Assembly: GCA_034509735.1 (NCBI GenBank)
Contig: JACGWO010000006.1
Coordinates: 6,091,001 to 6,155,000 of the forward strand
Origin: Sesamum alatum
Lineage: Eukaryota > Streptophyta > Magnoliopsida > Lamiales > Pedaliaceae
DNA length: 64,000 nt
Direction of reading: 5' to 3'
The notes beneath the pieces are model-generated. The model was given only the letters and a program-made list of their open reading frames with translations, made no database searches and was not told the origin of the DNA. Position 1 is the stretch's first letter, and every line of letters begins with the position of its first letter. The position numbers were made by a program, and so were the translations under genes. Of this stretch, positions 46,701 through 58,400 are shown one piece after another.

Positions 46701-47280
46701 TCTCCCCCAAACTACAGCTGTGCCAAGAGAAAAAGATCCCATTCAGAGGCATCGCACATAGTCGAGCATCACGAATACAATCCCAAAATTCCCCCATAGC
46801 AAGGTTGTTTTCAACCGAACGACCACTGACTTCACTCATATCCAGCACAACGTTAAAATCCCCAATCATCATCCACGGAATGGTATCAAGGTCGGGTGCC
46901 AGTCTTCGAGTGGAGGTCCAAAGCGACCGACGCGCCCCCATGTCGTTCGTCGCATACACAAACGTGACTACACATTCGTTGTTATCTCGCCGGGCCGTAA
47001 CCCGACAGTGAATCACCTGATTATCTAGTTCCAAGACCTCTAGTGCCACCTCGGTTTCATCCCACAAAACCCAGATACGGTTACCCGACCCACCGTAATC
47101 GGAAAACCACCTCCAACGGTTGCTAACAGATGCCTGAATCCGGGCCATATTTGGTCTCGCCACTCTCGTTTCCACCAAACCCAATACCGCTAGTTTGAAC
47201 TCCGAAAGAAGTGTCGTGACAGCACATTGGTGGTCTCGCTTGTTGAGACCTCGGACATTCCAGCACGCCACATTAATCAT
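43722..47280 (-). pseudogene. LINE ORF2: endonuclease, reverse transcriptase and zf-RVT, disrupted
   Basis: The endonuclease (47280-46654) begins MINVACWNVRGLNK and contains LVETRV, SGNRIWVLWD and MIGDFNVVLDMSEVSG. A linker region (46428-46168) follows. The reverse transcriptase starts near 46079 (DKASGPDGYSSCFYKAAW) and continues at 45720-44962 with FVPGRRISTNILLAQEL, DLRKAYDSVEWDFL, GLRQGDPLSPYLFVIAMEVL and the catalytic CFADDLLLFSKA. Downstream are RRFLWQE..KVAWTRLCMPKEEGGWG (44844-44641) and a zinc-finger zf-RVT segment (CVLCDEEVLQTHDHLFFQC, 44303-43722). Frameshifts and stops separate these blocks, so it cannot make a full protein. The start ATG overlaps the ORF1 stop by ATGA. Confidence 0.9.
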
Positions 47281-48216
47281 GAGACACCGAGCAGAGGGTT
47301 GCTGCTGTTAGGGCCCTGGGTTTCAATCACCGTGTCTTCCGTCACCACCTGGAGAACATCAAACGGGTTATAGACAACAAACTCCTTACCTTTATCCTCC
47401 ACCCTCCTATCCACGATCGCCTGCCCATGACCAGCATCCTGCCCCGCGCTACATATGGCCAGCAGTGTGCGAGTCCCTCCTCTCCGGTTTTCTAGAACCC
47501 TCATGACCCGAAGACACCATCGGCTTAGGAACAAAGACGTGCACCGACGGCGATTGCGACTCCCTCTTCTTTTCCGGGCACTGCTCTAGAGGGTGACCAA
47601 GAGCACGGTAGGAAGGACATCGGCTAGGAAGTCACTCATATTCGACGTCAATCTTGCATGGTCCGCCACAAGCATCACCTATCGTGGGAAGCATGATGAC
47701 GAGCCGTTTAGGCAACACAGAGGCATAGTCCAGGAGCACACAAACCCTTGCGTAGTCCAAGCGAGTACAGTTCTTAGTGACAGCATCCTGATATAGTGGT
47801 TTCCCAACACCACTCGCAATAACACTGAGTCGTTCCTCAGTCTAATACTCCACTGGCAGGTGGTGGAGCTGTATCCACACAGGGACCTTCGTTAACGCTG
47901 GCTTCCTGAGGCTCATCCCCGGTTCCCACTTCTGAAGGATTAGTGGTTGTCCTTGGAATAATCACGGGCCACCTTCTATCACGTCCTCCATAGCCTGTAA
48001 AATATCGAACTGGATGAAATAGAAACCTGTTGTGGTGGCGATGATATCCTTCACCCTAGTCCAAGTAGATCGCACATAATCATGGAGATGCCGAAAGTAG
48101 GGTTTCCACCCCAGGAAGAAGCCCACAGCCGTAGCTTCCCACTGCCGCACTCCCACAGCGGCCATCTCCACCGTGGGCCGCACCACAATCTCACCGTTCT
48201 GTAGTTTCGGGGGAAC
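47277..48216 (-). pseudogene. LINE ORF1 (DUF4283 with zinc-knuckle-like motif), truncated and frameshifted
   Basis: The first open stretch (to 47962) reads WEATAVGFFLGWKPYFRHLH, then FYFIQFDILQAMEDVIEGGP, the nucleic-acid-binding DUF4283 domain. Further homology in shifted frames gives VWIQLHHLPVEYW and a zinc-knuckle-like RCPSYRALGHPLEQCP near 47570-47640, where the first Cys pair is partly lost. The last frame (47534-47277) ends in the TGA that overlaps the ORF2 start. Confidence 0.8.
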
Positions 48217-48291
48217 ATATTTTCATTATGTTCTGTGATAATGAAAAAGGTGATAGAATGAAAATTTATTTGAATTATAACAATTTTTTTA

Positions 48292-48714
48292 GGGTAAATT
48301 ACAACTACCTCTCTTGAAGTTTGGTATAATTATAAATACTCCCTTGTTGTTTGAAAAATTACAAATACCCTCACGAGGTTTGCAATTTCTAACCAAAGGC
48401 CTAAATTGACCATTTTGCCCTTGAATTTTTAGTTACAATTGTTGAAAAATCAGCCGAGGCAAATTACATTATTGCCTCTCTGTGTAAAAAAACTTAAGAA
48501 ACCTTTGTCTGCGCATTATAGTCCAAATTTTTTTAAAAATTTTAAAAATAATTCAATTTGCATAAGGACATTTTGGTCAGTTCACCCATAAAATTGATGG
48601 AAATGAGTTATTTGTTAAATGGTTACAAACTTTATGGGGTATTTGTAATTTTTTAAACAACGAGGGGTACTTGTAATTATGCCAAACCTCAGGAGAGTTA
48701 ACTGTAATTTACCC
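48292..48714. mobile_element. Fold-back miniature element, family A (copy 4)
   Basis: GGGTAAATTACAACTACCTC on the left, AACTGTAATTTACCC on the right. It lies only 60 bp from the 3'-side target duplication of the LINE. Confidence 0.75.
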
Positions 48715-49195
48715 TTTATTTTAATAATTTTTAGTACAAAAAGACATAATACAATGAAAATGTATTTGAATCGAAAGTTTTACGATAGTTTTTCACAAGG
48801 ACGTGATAATTTATAATTACATTAAAAAACATGACAAAAAATTTCAAAAATTTATGATTAAATCCCACAAAACAAAGTCTAACCAAACAATCCCAAAAAT
48901 TAAAATAAAATTAAAAATTGAAACTTTGAAAATGAAACAAAAAAGACATAGGAGGACATCGCATTTTACCCTTTTTAATATTTTAATGGTAAATTACCAA
49001 CAATTCGATTTTGACCTGTCACTGAGAAGCCTAGAGTGATCCGTAAAAGTTAATTTCATGCCCATTTCATTGACCACAATCATTTTTTTATATCACTCTA
49101 GCGCCTTCTTTGTTTTAATATTTTTCATTTTTTTTCCCCTTATGAGAGATAAATCAAAAAAAAAAGATAAAATATCTTTTATCACATTATGGTTG
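48715..49195. other. AT-rich intergenic sequence with no recognised gene
   Basis: No feature could be supported. Phrases near 48870-48955 (AAAGTCTAACCAAACAATCC and on) mirror 43540-43600 in inverse orientation, so the LINE and its neighbour may lie inside an older fold-back. Confidence 0.35.
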
Positions 49196-49990
49196 ATGCG
49201 TACTTTGGGATTTGAGATACTGTAAATTTCGAAGGACCTTTAAGAGAATCCTAAGATTTGGGGAGACTAATTTGCAGTGAAGCATTAGCACTCCAATGTT
49301 TAAATCAGTAAAGTATAAAAATAAAAAGAAAACTTGAAATAAAGTGAGAATAATGAGAGATGATTCGTGTGAATGATAGAATTCGTGTATATAGATGAGC
49401 TAAAACTACCTAACAAAATGAGAAAAACAAGTGTGAGAGTGTGTAATTGCCCAAGAGAAAGTATTGAAATAATGTTACCAAAACTTGATCCCTAATGACT
49501 GCACAAGGGACTAATTTATAGCCATTAATGGAGCCAAATCGGTGTTTAGTTGCTGAGTGTCGTATACCTCTGGAAAACTCTTTGACTTTGGCTATCTTCC
49601 AGAAGAATCAGTTTGTGGTTTGGATAAGTATCGAAGGAGATATATCAATTTGACCAAGTCATACCAAATTACCTATTTTTCTGGAAAGTTGTTACTAGTG
49701 TCATTATCAGCTTAATTCCTGTCTCATCGATATGAATTTGACCGAGATCTTTGAGTATGACGTGTCTCAATGTGTTGACAGGCTATAGGATGTGTTCGTC
49801 CAGCTGTACGATGATGTGTCCGGCTAGAATGAGATTGTTTCTTGGGCCTGCACAAAAACAAGTAAGTTTATGGATTTTTACCGTCCCTGTTGGTGGGCTG
49901 GCCTGCTGGTGCTAGCTAGTTTGCTTTGAGGATATGCTTTAGGCGTGGAGTCCATGAAGAATTTTGGGGGCATCAATGGTGATCTATCTT
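49196..49990 (-). mobile_element. LTR fragment, Ty3/gypsy-like, inverted
   Basis: On the minus strand this shows AACATTGGAGTGCTAATGCT followed by CTGCAAATTAG, matching the R/U5 pattern of 37300-37620 and 39640-39945. No internal genes and no defined ends. Confidence 0.4.
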
Positions 49991-50221
49991 AACGATGCAC
50001 CAATATATAATTGCTAGGTATTCAATTTTTAAATTTACAATTTAATTTGATTAATTTGCGTAATTTTCAAAAGGAACGTAACATCAAAGTGTGGCGGAAA
50101 ATTTACGCATGATGTCTTATCCCAAAGGTTAAGATGAAATAGTTCGAGAATTTATTTTTAAGCTAAAATTTCAACCATCATAAGATGTGGAAATTAATAA
50201 TTTTTAAAAATAAAATAATGA

Positions 50222-51112
50222 GTTAAATATATTTTGCACCCCTGAATTATACATGTAGTCGCATTTAGGCCCCTAAAGTATGAAATGTAACAAAAAGCCC
50301 CCTGATAAAATAATGTGACATTGAAAGGATAAAAATGTCCTTCTCACTTATCTCCTATACATTTAATTTTATTCCCTAAATGTATGTTTTATTACTTCGC
50401 CAAAATTACTTTAAAATTTTACTCGACTTTTATTTAAAAAATGGTATTTAAAATTTATAGCTTTTTATTAACTATGTAATACAAAAAATATTTACAAGAG
50501 CAATATATGTATATATATATATTTTACAAATTTATGTTAAAAATACATGTAAATATGGGTAAATACATAATGCATACAATTTTATATAGAAGTATGTCAA
50601 AGTATAAATTTTTGTTCAGATATATGTACGCATAATTAAATTATATCATATTATTACTCAAAATATTATAGAATAGTATAGATTAATTATATTATAGATT
50701 ATATTTTATAGTATATTATATTCGATGTAATATTTGTAAACTGTATCTATGATTTATTTTTAAAAAAAAGTTCAACATATTTATAACAACACAAACAAAA
50801 ATTATATAAATTTTCAAATAATTATATAAAAAAAATATAAGGATTGTAAGTTTATAGAGTTTATACAAATTCTATATTAACTATAAAAATAATAAATTTT
50901 GGATAATATTTACGTTAAATATAATTTTTATAAATAATTATTATATTTTAGGGGAATGATTGAAATAAACATATTTTAGGGGTGTAAACAATAAGGACAT
51001 TCTCGTTATAAAAAAATTAATCCACATTATGAGGGGGCATTTTGTTATATTTTATAATTTAGGGGGTAAATACACTTGATGTATAGTTAAGGATGCAAAG
51101 TATATTTAACCC
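50222..51112. mobile_element. Fold-back element, about 890 bp
   Basis: Left arm TTAAATATATTTTGCACCCC with GTATGAAATGTAACAAAAAG. Right arm CATTTTGTTATATTTTATAA with GGATGCAAAGTATATTTAAC is their inverse. The long AT-rich interior has no coding capacity. Confidence 0.6.
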
Positions 51113-51439
51113 TAAAATAATTAAAGAAAACAACTTTAATTGAATATGTGGTCAATAATTACAAGCTGACCAATACATTCTTCCTTAAATTGAACATCCC
51201 TCAAACCTTTGCCCCAAAAACAGCACATAATGATTACAAGTACATTCATTTGCAACCCATCTATTGGCCCCACTTTTGGCAGTCACAATCCGGACCGTCG
51301 ATTAAGTTTGGTCCATCTTATATTAATATTATAAGAATAATAATTATTTGTAGACTTCTTTTGAAATATTATAATTATATTTAATTCTTTTTAAATTCTA
51401 GAAATTACATTCAAAACCCCTTAAAAGTATTTGTTAGGG

Positions 51440-51560
51440 GTTGCCGATGAGACCTAACTCAGTTGGCGAAGTTGAGGTCCCATAATGTTAAAGGTTATGG
51501 TTTCGAACCCGTATCGATTGATGTTTCTACTGCATGGTAGGTTTATTTTGTATACTGTAA
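51440..51560 (+). mobile_element. SINE-like tRNA-derived element
   Basis: An A-box-like TAACTCAGTTGG (51455-51466) is followed 32 nt later by a B-box-like GGTTTCGAACCC (51499-51510), the spacing of a tRNA-type pol III promoter. The rest does not fold as a tRNA, so a SINE is the better reading. The 3' border is uncertain. Confidence 0.6.
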
Positions 51561-51684
51561 TAGTAGATGTTGTTTAAATTTAATTTATGTGATATAGTTA
51601 ATTAGAATTTGATTATTGTAATTGTCGTTAGATAATAATATTTCGACATGACTCATTGTAATCGATTTATTTCAATTAATAATA

Positions 51685-52110
51685 GGATAAATTACATCTA
51701 CATCCTCTGAGGTTTAGCATAATTATAAAAATCCCCTCGTTGTTTGAAAAATTACAAATACCCCCTGAGATTTGTAACCGTCTAACAAATAACCCATTTC
51801 CATAAATATTTATGGGTGAACTGACCAAAAATGCCCTTATGCACTAAATTATTTTTATTTAATTCTTAAAATTTTTTTGGACTATAATGTGTAGGGAGAG
51901 ATTTCTTAAGTTTTTTACACAGAGGAGCAATAATGCAATTTGCCTTGACCGATTTTTCTATAATTTTAATAAAAAATTCAAGGGCAAAATGGTCAAGTTA
52001 GCCCTTTGGTTAAAAATTACAAACCTCAGGGGGGTATTTGTAATTTTTCAAACAACAGGAAGGTATTTGTAATTATACCAAACCTCAGGGGAGGTAGATG
52101 TAATTTACCC
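51685..52110. mobile_element. Fold-back miniature element, family A (copy 5)
   Basis: GGATAAATTACATCTACATC on the left, GTAGATGTAATTTACCC on the right. Arms are long, and the best-conserved phrase is ATTACAAATACCCCCTGAG with its inverse. Confidence 0.75.
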
Positions 52111-52204
52111 TTAATAATAATTCATTGCTTTCATATAAAAAAAAAAAGGTGTTTGTTAGGGGTTGTTTGCAAAAATTTAAATTAAGTGTTTTAAAATTAT
52201 AGAT

Positions 52205-52590
52205 AAATTAAGGTAAAATTGCAAAATTAGTTGCACAGTTTAGTCCTATTTCAAACTTAACATTACACTTTACGAAATTTTAAATTTAACCCTATGTTCC
52301 ATCAAAAGTTGCAAAAAGAGGCCAAAACATGGCAAAAAAAGCACCCTCCGACTAACAAACGTTAAAATTAATGGTTGACCATTTTCTTGACCCACATGTA
52401 CGTGACTTTCACGTGGGTTGTCTGTCGTTAGTTTAAATGTCTGTTAGTATTGGAGCTTTTGTTCGGAATATTTTGAGCTCCTATAGCAATTTTAAACAGA
52501 ACATGGTAAATTTATAATCTTGTAAAGTGTGGAGTCAAATTTAAAATGACTATATACTGTGGGAATAGTTTAGCAAATTTTAACTTAAAT
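52205..52590. mobile_element. Fold-back miniature element
   Basis: Left arm GTAAAATTGCAAAATTAGTT with CATTACACTTTACGAAATTT; right arm AATCTTGTAAAGTGTGGAGT with TAGTTTAGCAAATTTTAACT, approximately inverse. Confidence 0.55.
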
Positions 52591-53314
52591 TAAGATGAAT
52601 GAAGTTGTTTGGAAATACAACTTCGACTTATGATTATCTTAAATTGAGCGAAAAGGTGTAAAACGATGAGAAGGTACTTATTGCAGCTTAAAATACTTTT
52701 TTTTGTAAGTAAATTGGACTTCTTTATGACTCTTTTGCCCTAAGTATGTTTTTGCATATTTCGAAAGTACTCCATCTCAATAGTGACTAAAATCTACACA
52801 TCTATTACCGTAGTTAAATAATTTTAAAAATAAGCTGGTAATACACTATTTTTTATTTTACCAAAAAACTTTTACAATAACTTTTTCTGTTTATTTCCAA
52901 ACACTCCCAACTTTACATCAATATCACTTATAATTATCAATTGTTTTTATAATTAAATGCTTTTAAAAAAACATAAGTTTTTGCAAAGATGTTTCTTCTT
53001 ACCCTTTATTCAAAAAATTCAAAAAAATAATTAAATACAAAAGACCATTTTGCCCCTAAATGAATTGGTAATGCATATAATTCCATGGAGGCTAGAGCTG
53101 AACTGGTTATAATAATTGGGTAATGGGCAAAATGAAAAATTTATCTAAATTTTTTAAATAATCAATTTCAAGTTAAGTATTAAATAGTAGGATAAATTGT
53201 TGTAATTTGATATTTTATAATGTTAATTTGTAACAACAAATTTGTTCTAAAATATGAGTTCCATTACATTTGAATCCATAGATTAGATGGTGAGAGAAAT
53301 AGAGAGATTACACG
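52591..53314. other. AT-rich intergenic sequence with no recognised feature
   Basis: No gene or repeat boundary was identified. Confidence 0.45.
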
Positions 53315-54500
53315 TGTCCCACATAGGAATATGATGGGAAAGTGTGGAGCCTTGATAAGGATATAAGGTGTATGTGGGGGTGAGTGTTTCATACTCAATG
53401 TTATCCCACACTGAAAGTTTAAGGATAACTTAAACTCATTATATTAAGTTCAATGTTCATTATATGTTTGAAGTGTTATGGAGACTAAAGTGAACATGGG
53501 GTCGCCCCACATGTGCGCCGCCGCCGCCCAGCTCTGGTTCAGGCGCGGGGCTTAGGTGAATGTCTCAGTATCTATCTTTTTGCAGCAAGAATATTTGAAT
53601 TTATCTAATAAAACCCGGTGCATTTATGACTGTCAAATGATTTTTAAAATATGTTTTAAAACTCGTTTTAATAGTGCTTTAATACCATATTTTAAACTTG
53701 GATTAAATGCTGATTTATTACAAACCTGAAACTCTTGTATTTATGTGGCGGTTTCAGCTGGTTTTAATAGTGTTTAATGACTTTTAAACCTGTATTTAAA
53801 ATCGTTTTAAATGCCGTTAATGGCTATTTATTTCTGCCTTAATGGTGGTTTAATGTTGCACTAGTGATGGTAATTAATGCGGATGTTGTAACCGGTGAAA
53901 GCCTTGCCTATAAAAGGCTGCATAGGCTCACTTCAAATGATGTACAACGGAACGAAGTACAACACGTATTCCTCTCTCTTTTGCTCTCTTCTCTCTCGGA
54001 TTTCTTTCTCAAATCCGAGGGTGTTTGCCCTGCAAATTTTGAGTTTTGAGCTCAATTTCCATAAGGCTACTGAGTGTTGTTTCGAGGTGTTCTTCGGTAA
54101 CGTGCATACCATTAGAACTGAAACCGTCTTATCCTGAAAGAAGTTACGTCGTACCCGTGTGCGCATTTGGTATGGGACGTATAATTTCTTTAAGGCAAGC
54201 AGATTATATCTGTGATTCGGTTTGGTGACATTATTGTACTGAGATTTGTTACGATACAATTCTCATTGTAAGTTTTACTTTATCGGTATAACAGTATTTC
54301 TAACTGTTTCATGTTATTTGGTTCCAACGTGTTTCTTGTGTTTTGGTTTCAAAACTGTTTGTAAAACCTGATTGTTATTTCAAACGATACTACGATTGTC
54401 TATTTGACAACTTGTTTTTCCAACATAGATTATATCGACGTTTCTTGGAATTATGTCTAATAGCATAAACATTTCGAAGTACACTCATTAAAGTTGTAAC
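53315..54500 (+). mobile_element. LTR-like block, possibly a solo LTR
   Basis: It begins TGTCCCACATAGGAATATGA, a form seen at copia LTR starts. It contains a strong TATA box in CCTATAAAAGGC (53909-53915) followed by a CT-rich leader (TTCCTCTCTCTTTTGCTCTC), the usual promoter and R region. The 3' border is unclear, perhaps near TTTTTCCAACA at 54426. Nothing downstream is recognisable as gag or pol. Confidence 0.45.
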
Positions 54501-54697
54501 TGAAATTTATGAGAAAAAAATCGACAAAACCCCCTTAAAGATTCAACAAAAATCCCTTACGAGGAAAGAAGCAAGCACTTCCTGAGAAAAAAAATCAAAA
54601 TATCCGACACCTTGTTGAGGAATGTATCTATAATTATATAAAAACGTATAAATATTTGTATAATTAGACCTAACGTGACATGTATGAATATAATTTA

Positions 54698-54850
54698 GGG
54701 ATATTACATCTACAATCCCTAATATATTGTCTATTTACACAAACCATCCCGATTTTTTATAAAATTATTCATACACCCTAAAGAAACATCAACAACATCA
54801 TACAAACTACTATAGCTTTTTGACTGCCAGGATGATTTTTATAATCACGC
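54698..54850. mobile_element. Truncated fold-back element, family B
   Basis: The left arm (GGGATATTACATCTACAATC, TGTCTATTTACACAAACC) matches family B. The inverse right arm is missing, replaced by the next element. Confidence 0.5.
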
Positions 54851-55110
54851 AGGAGAGGCAAAATTACACTTTTAGTCCCATAGGATAGGAGGTTCAATAC
54901 TTTTAGTCCTTTGCTTTACGAGATTTTCAAAATGCTCCCAAAATTGAAAAAGTTGACACATTTAGTGTTATATACTTTATGGAATTTTTAAAATGATCCC
55001 AAAATGAGGAAAACTTGACATAAATTCCATAAATTATAGGACTAAATATGTCGAATTTTCTCAATTTGGGACCATTGAAAACTAAATGTATCGAATTTTT
55101 CTAATTTTGA
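54851..55110. mobile_element. Fold-back remnant
   Basis: Phrases such as AAATTACACTTTTAGTCCCA on the left and GGACTAAATATGTCGAATTT on the right are related inversely. It lies about 325 bp upstream of the DUF1399 gene start. Confidence 0.4.
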
Positions 55111-55433
55111 AATTAATTTAAAAATTCAATAAAACAAAAGGTTAAATATGTTGAAAGGTAAATATAATACTCCATTTTTGAGTCGTAGTGAACATGGACC
55201 AACATATCCACGTGTCAACTGCTGAAATCCGGCAGCCATCTCCATCCCCACTGTGGAACAACCTTTGCCACCTTCAGAAAAGTTGCCACTTTATGCCTGC
55301 GTGTTCCCCTCACCTAGTCTTTCAGGAATCAAACTTTGCAACCTTGGACTCCATCTCCATGTTCCCCCACCCACCTCCCTCCTCCTCTAACTAAGAATCA
55401 TCCCAAAAAAACCCAGAAAAAATTAAGGAAAAA

Positions 55434-58400
55434 ATGTCAGCTTCTGAGGGCATTTCCTCCATGAGAAGCCTCAGCGAGATATCCGAGGAGGAAACAGTGC
55501 GGTTCGGCGTCGATCTTGTGGCTGCTGCCAGAAGAAATCTTGGGTTCTTGAGACTCGTCGCCGATTCTCCCTGGCTGCACCAGCAATCTACACTTCTTGA
55601 AGCCATTAGAAGGTCAATCTTTTTCTCTTTTATTTTAAAGATGATTTCTGTAGCTTTTTTTGACTTCTTTTGTGAATTTGGAGGTGTAAAAAATTATGGA
55701 TTTCTTTTATTTTTGCTTGTTTATGTAGATATGATGAGCTGTGGATGCCATTGATTGCTGATCTTACAACAGGGTCAAAGCCTCCGATGGTTCTTCCACC
55801 TCTCGATGTTGAATGGGTCTGGTATTGCCATACACTTCAGCCGGTAATTGCCCGTTTCTCTCACTGTATTAAATGTTTAAAGATTGATTTTTTATGTTAA
55901 TTGGAGTGGTTTTCAGGGCAAGTACAGGGATTACTGTGAGTCAAGATTCTCAAAACTCATTGGAAAACCAGCCATATTTGATGAAGAGAATGAGGAGTAT
56001 GCATTGGACAGATGCAGAGAAATCTGGGAGTCCAAATTCCCATCTGAGCCTTTTGAAAATGAAGCTGATTCCAATTTGGAGTGGTGTTCATCTGGTCTTG
56101 GAGAAGATCTGTTTGATCAAATGTCTAAGCAAAGAAATCTGTGCAGACGGTTTTCGGAGCCGTATTATTCTGAGATGGTTTATTTAGTGGCAGCCAAGCA
56201 AAGATACAAAGGTTTCATTTACATGGTTCATAGGTTTGGCGATGAATGTTCTTGCTTAGTTCCCACCTCAGATGTTCTGTTGATGTGGCTGACTCATCAG
56301 GTTAGTTTTATGATTCCTTGCTTTGATTGGTAAAAGGTTCTTGTTTGATCAAAATTATGTGGTAATTGAAAGAACAGAATAGTTGTTGTGGATTAGGATA
56401 AGTTCATTGCATATGAAATGGTTGTTTTAATGTGTTGTTTGTGATACAATGTTGTCAAAGATTCTTTCAAGTTTCAACCAAGGTTTGTGTGTATTTGAAT
56501 ATTAGAGTGGCAGATGGAGCATATGAATTGTTCTGCATGTGAAACCACACTTTTTTCAATAACTTTTGTCAGTATTGCCTCTTTGTTTTATGGCTTTTGA
56601 TGTATGGATGATTGACTGCAAACTTGTGTAAGATATCCTAATTTATTTTGTAAGAAGAACAATATAGGGGGAACCTTTTTAGGTAAATGATCTTCTGTCA
56701 CACTTCTGTATTACATATTGATATCACAATCACGCCTGTATCGTTTGCAGCCCCACTTTTATATTAAGATTAATTACATTTATACCCCATGTGAAAATTC
56801 GAAATTATACTTTTCCCAAAAAAACTTTCAAAATTACACTTAGCACCACTTTGAGAATTCTCCATTTACATCTCTACTGCGTTCGTCGGGATTTGGATGG
56901 AAAATACTGATGTCAACAAAAAAATTTACATAAACTTCCAATTTTGCCCCTAGTTCAACATTCCATATAATTAATTGACAAAAATACCCTAGTAATATTT
57001 TTATATCTGTAAAGAGGTAAATGTAACATATATTAAAGTTAAAAGAGTGTAATTGTAATAATATATTGTTCCTGAATTATTGACATTGGATAAAAACTAG
57101 TCGCTGATAATGAAAAAACTATCCATATTGTCAATAATTTATACAGAATGCTGAATGAGGCCGCGTAAAATTAGAAGTTTATGTATTTTTTTTTGTTGAG
57201 GTCAATATTTTCCATCCAATCCCTAACAGAAATGGTATAGTTGTAAACGGAGAATTCTCGGAGGGGTGCAGGTGTAATTTCAAAAGTTTTCTAAGAGAAA
57301 GTCTAATTTCACATTTTTTGCAGAGGGGGTCTAAGTGTGATTAACCCTTTAAATTATATTTTAATTTAATTATATTTTTTTAATTTGAAAAAAGGAACAC
57401 GTGTCAATCAGTCATTGGTGTTAAGATTACATGGTTGTTAATGTTATTACAAAGTTCCTTATATTGTTTTCCTTGTGCATTGCAAAATAGTAATTGGGGG
57501 AGAAGCACATGGGGACACAAGATGGGCTACATTTTGTTTCACTATATTTTTTTATAAAATCCCTAGTTTTGTGGATTTGTGGATTGATTCCACCATCCCA
57601 AGATTCTCAAAAAATGAATATCTAACTCCACTTAGTTGTAGCCAACTAGACAACCTATTTAAGTTTGCATATTCCTTACAGAATTCATCCATATCAAAGT
57701 AAATGCTTGTGAAAGTTTCTTTCACTTTTTGAGTTGGATTAAATTATTCTTGTAACATTATTATTTTTAAAGGTAAGAATGCAAATTAATATGCTTATTA
57801 GACCCTATTAATTAATTATTAAATAATAAAAGATTTGGTGAAAAATATTAAATCTTTAACTTACACATATATCATTTCATTAGTTTTTGAGTGCTAAATG
57901 TTAAATTGATAACTACCATATTATGCATGAAACCTACTAATATTGTGGCTAATTTGATGATAAATTTATGAATGTTTATCTTTCAAATGAAATCATTAAT
58001 AAAAATAATTGAATCTTTCAATAAAAAATAATGGAAATGAGGTGCATAACAACTTTAGCAATGTCCCACTCCAAATCTAGTTTATTTGCATCGATCTCCC
58101 CTGAAGTTTTGGTTTTTGCATCCACACCGGTTGAGGTTTTAATATTTGGCAAAAACATCCCCTTTTTTATTTTTCTGTCAAAGATTCTATTCATATTTAA
58201 TTTAAAGACGGAAATACACTAACCTTATATATTACAACAATATGTTATGTTTAAGAAATACTTTAGAGTTAATTCTTTAAAATAAAGATACAAAAAATGA
58301 GGATTTCAAAATTCAAGTTTTGAAAAAAATTTCAACTGTACACAACAATATTAATTTGATATAAATAGAATAAGATATAACTTAATAAGAAATGGGAGAC

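Larger units (their letters stand above)
43642..48216 (-). mobile_element. LINE (L1-type), 5'-truncated, 4575 bp, with 16-bp target duplication
   Basis: The direct repeat ATATTTTCATTATGTT flanks the element at 43626-43641 and 48217-48232. The minus strand carries, in order, a DUF4283/zinc-knuckle ORF1, an endonuclease, a reverse transcriptase and a zf-RVT C-terminus. It is GC-rich against an AT-rich host. At its 5' border (48216) the ORF1 frame is already open (PKLQNGEIVVRPTVEM), so the element is truncated inside ORF1, as is typical of target-primed reverse transcription. The 3' A tail is very short (CCAAAAATAA). Confidence 0.9.
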
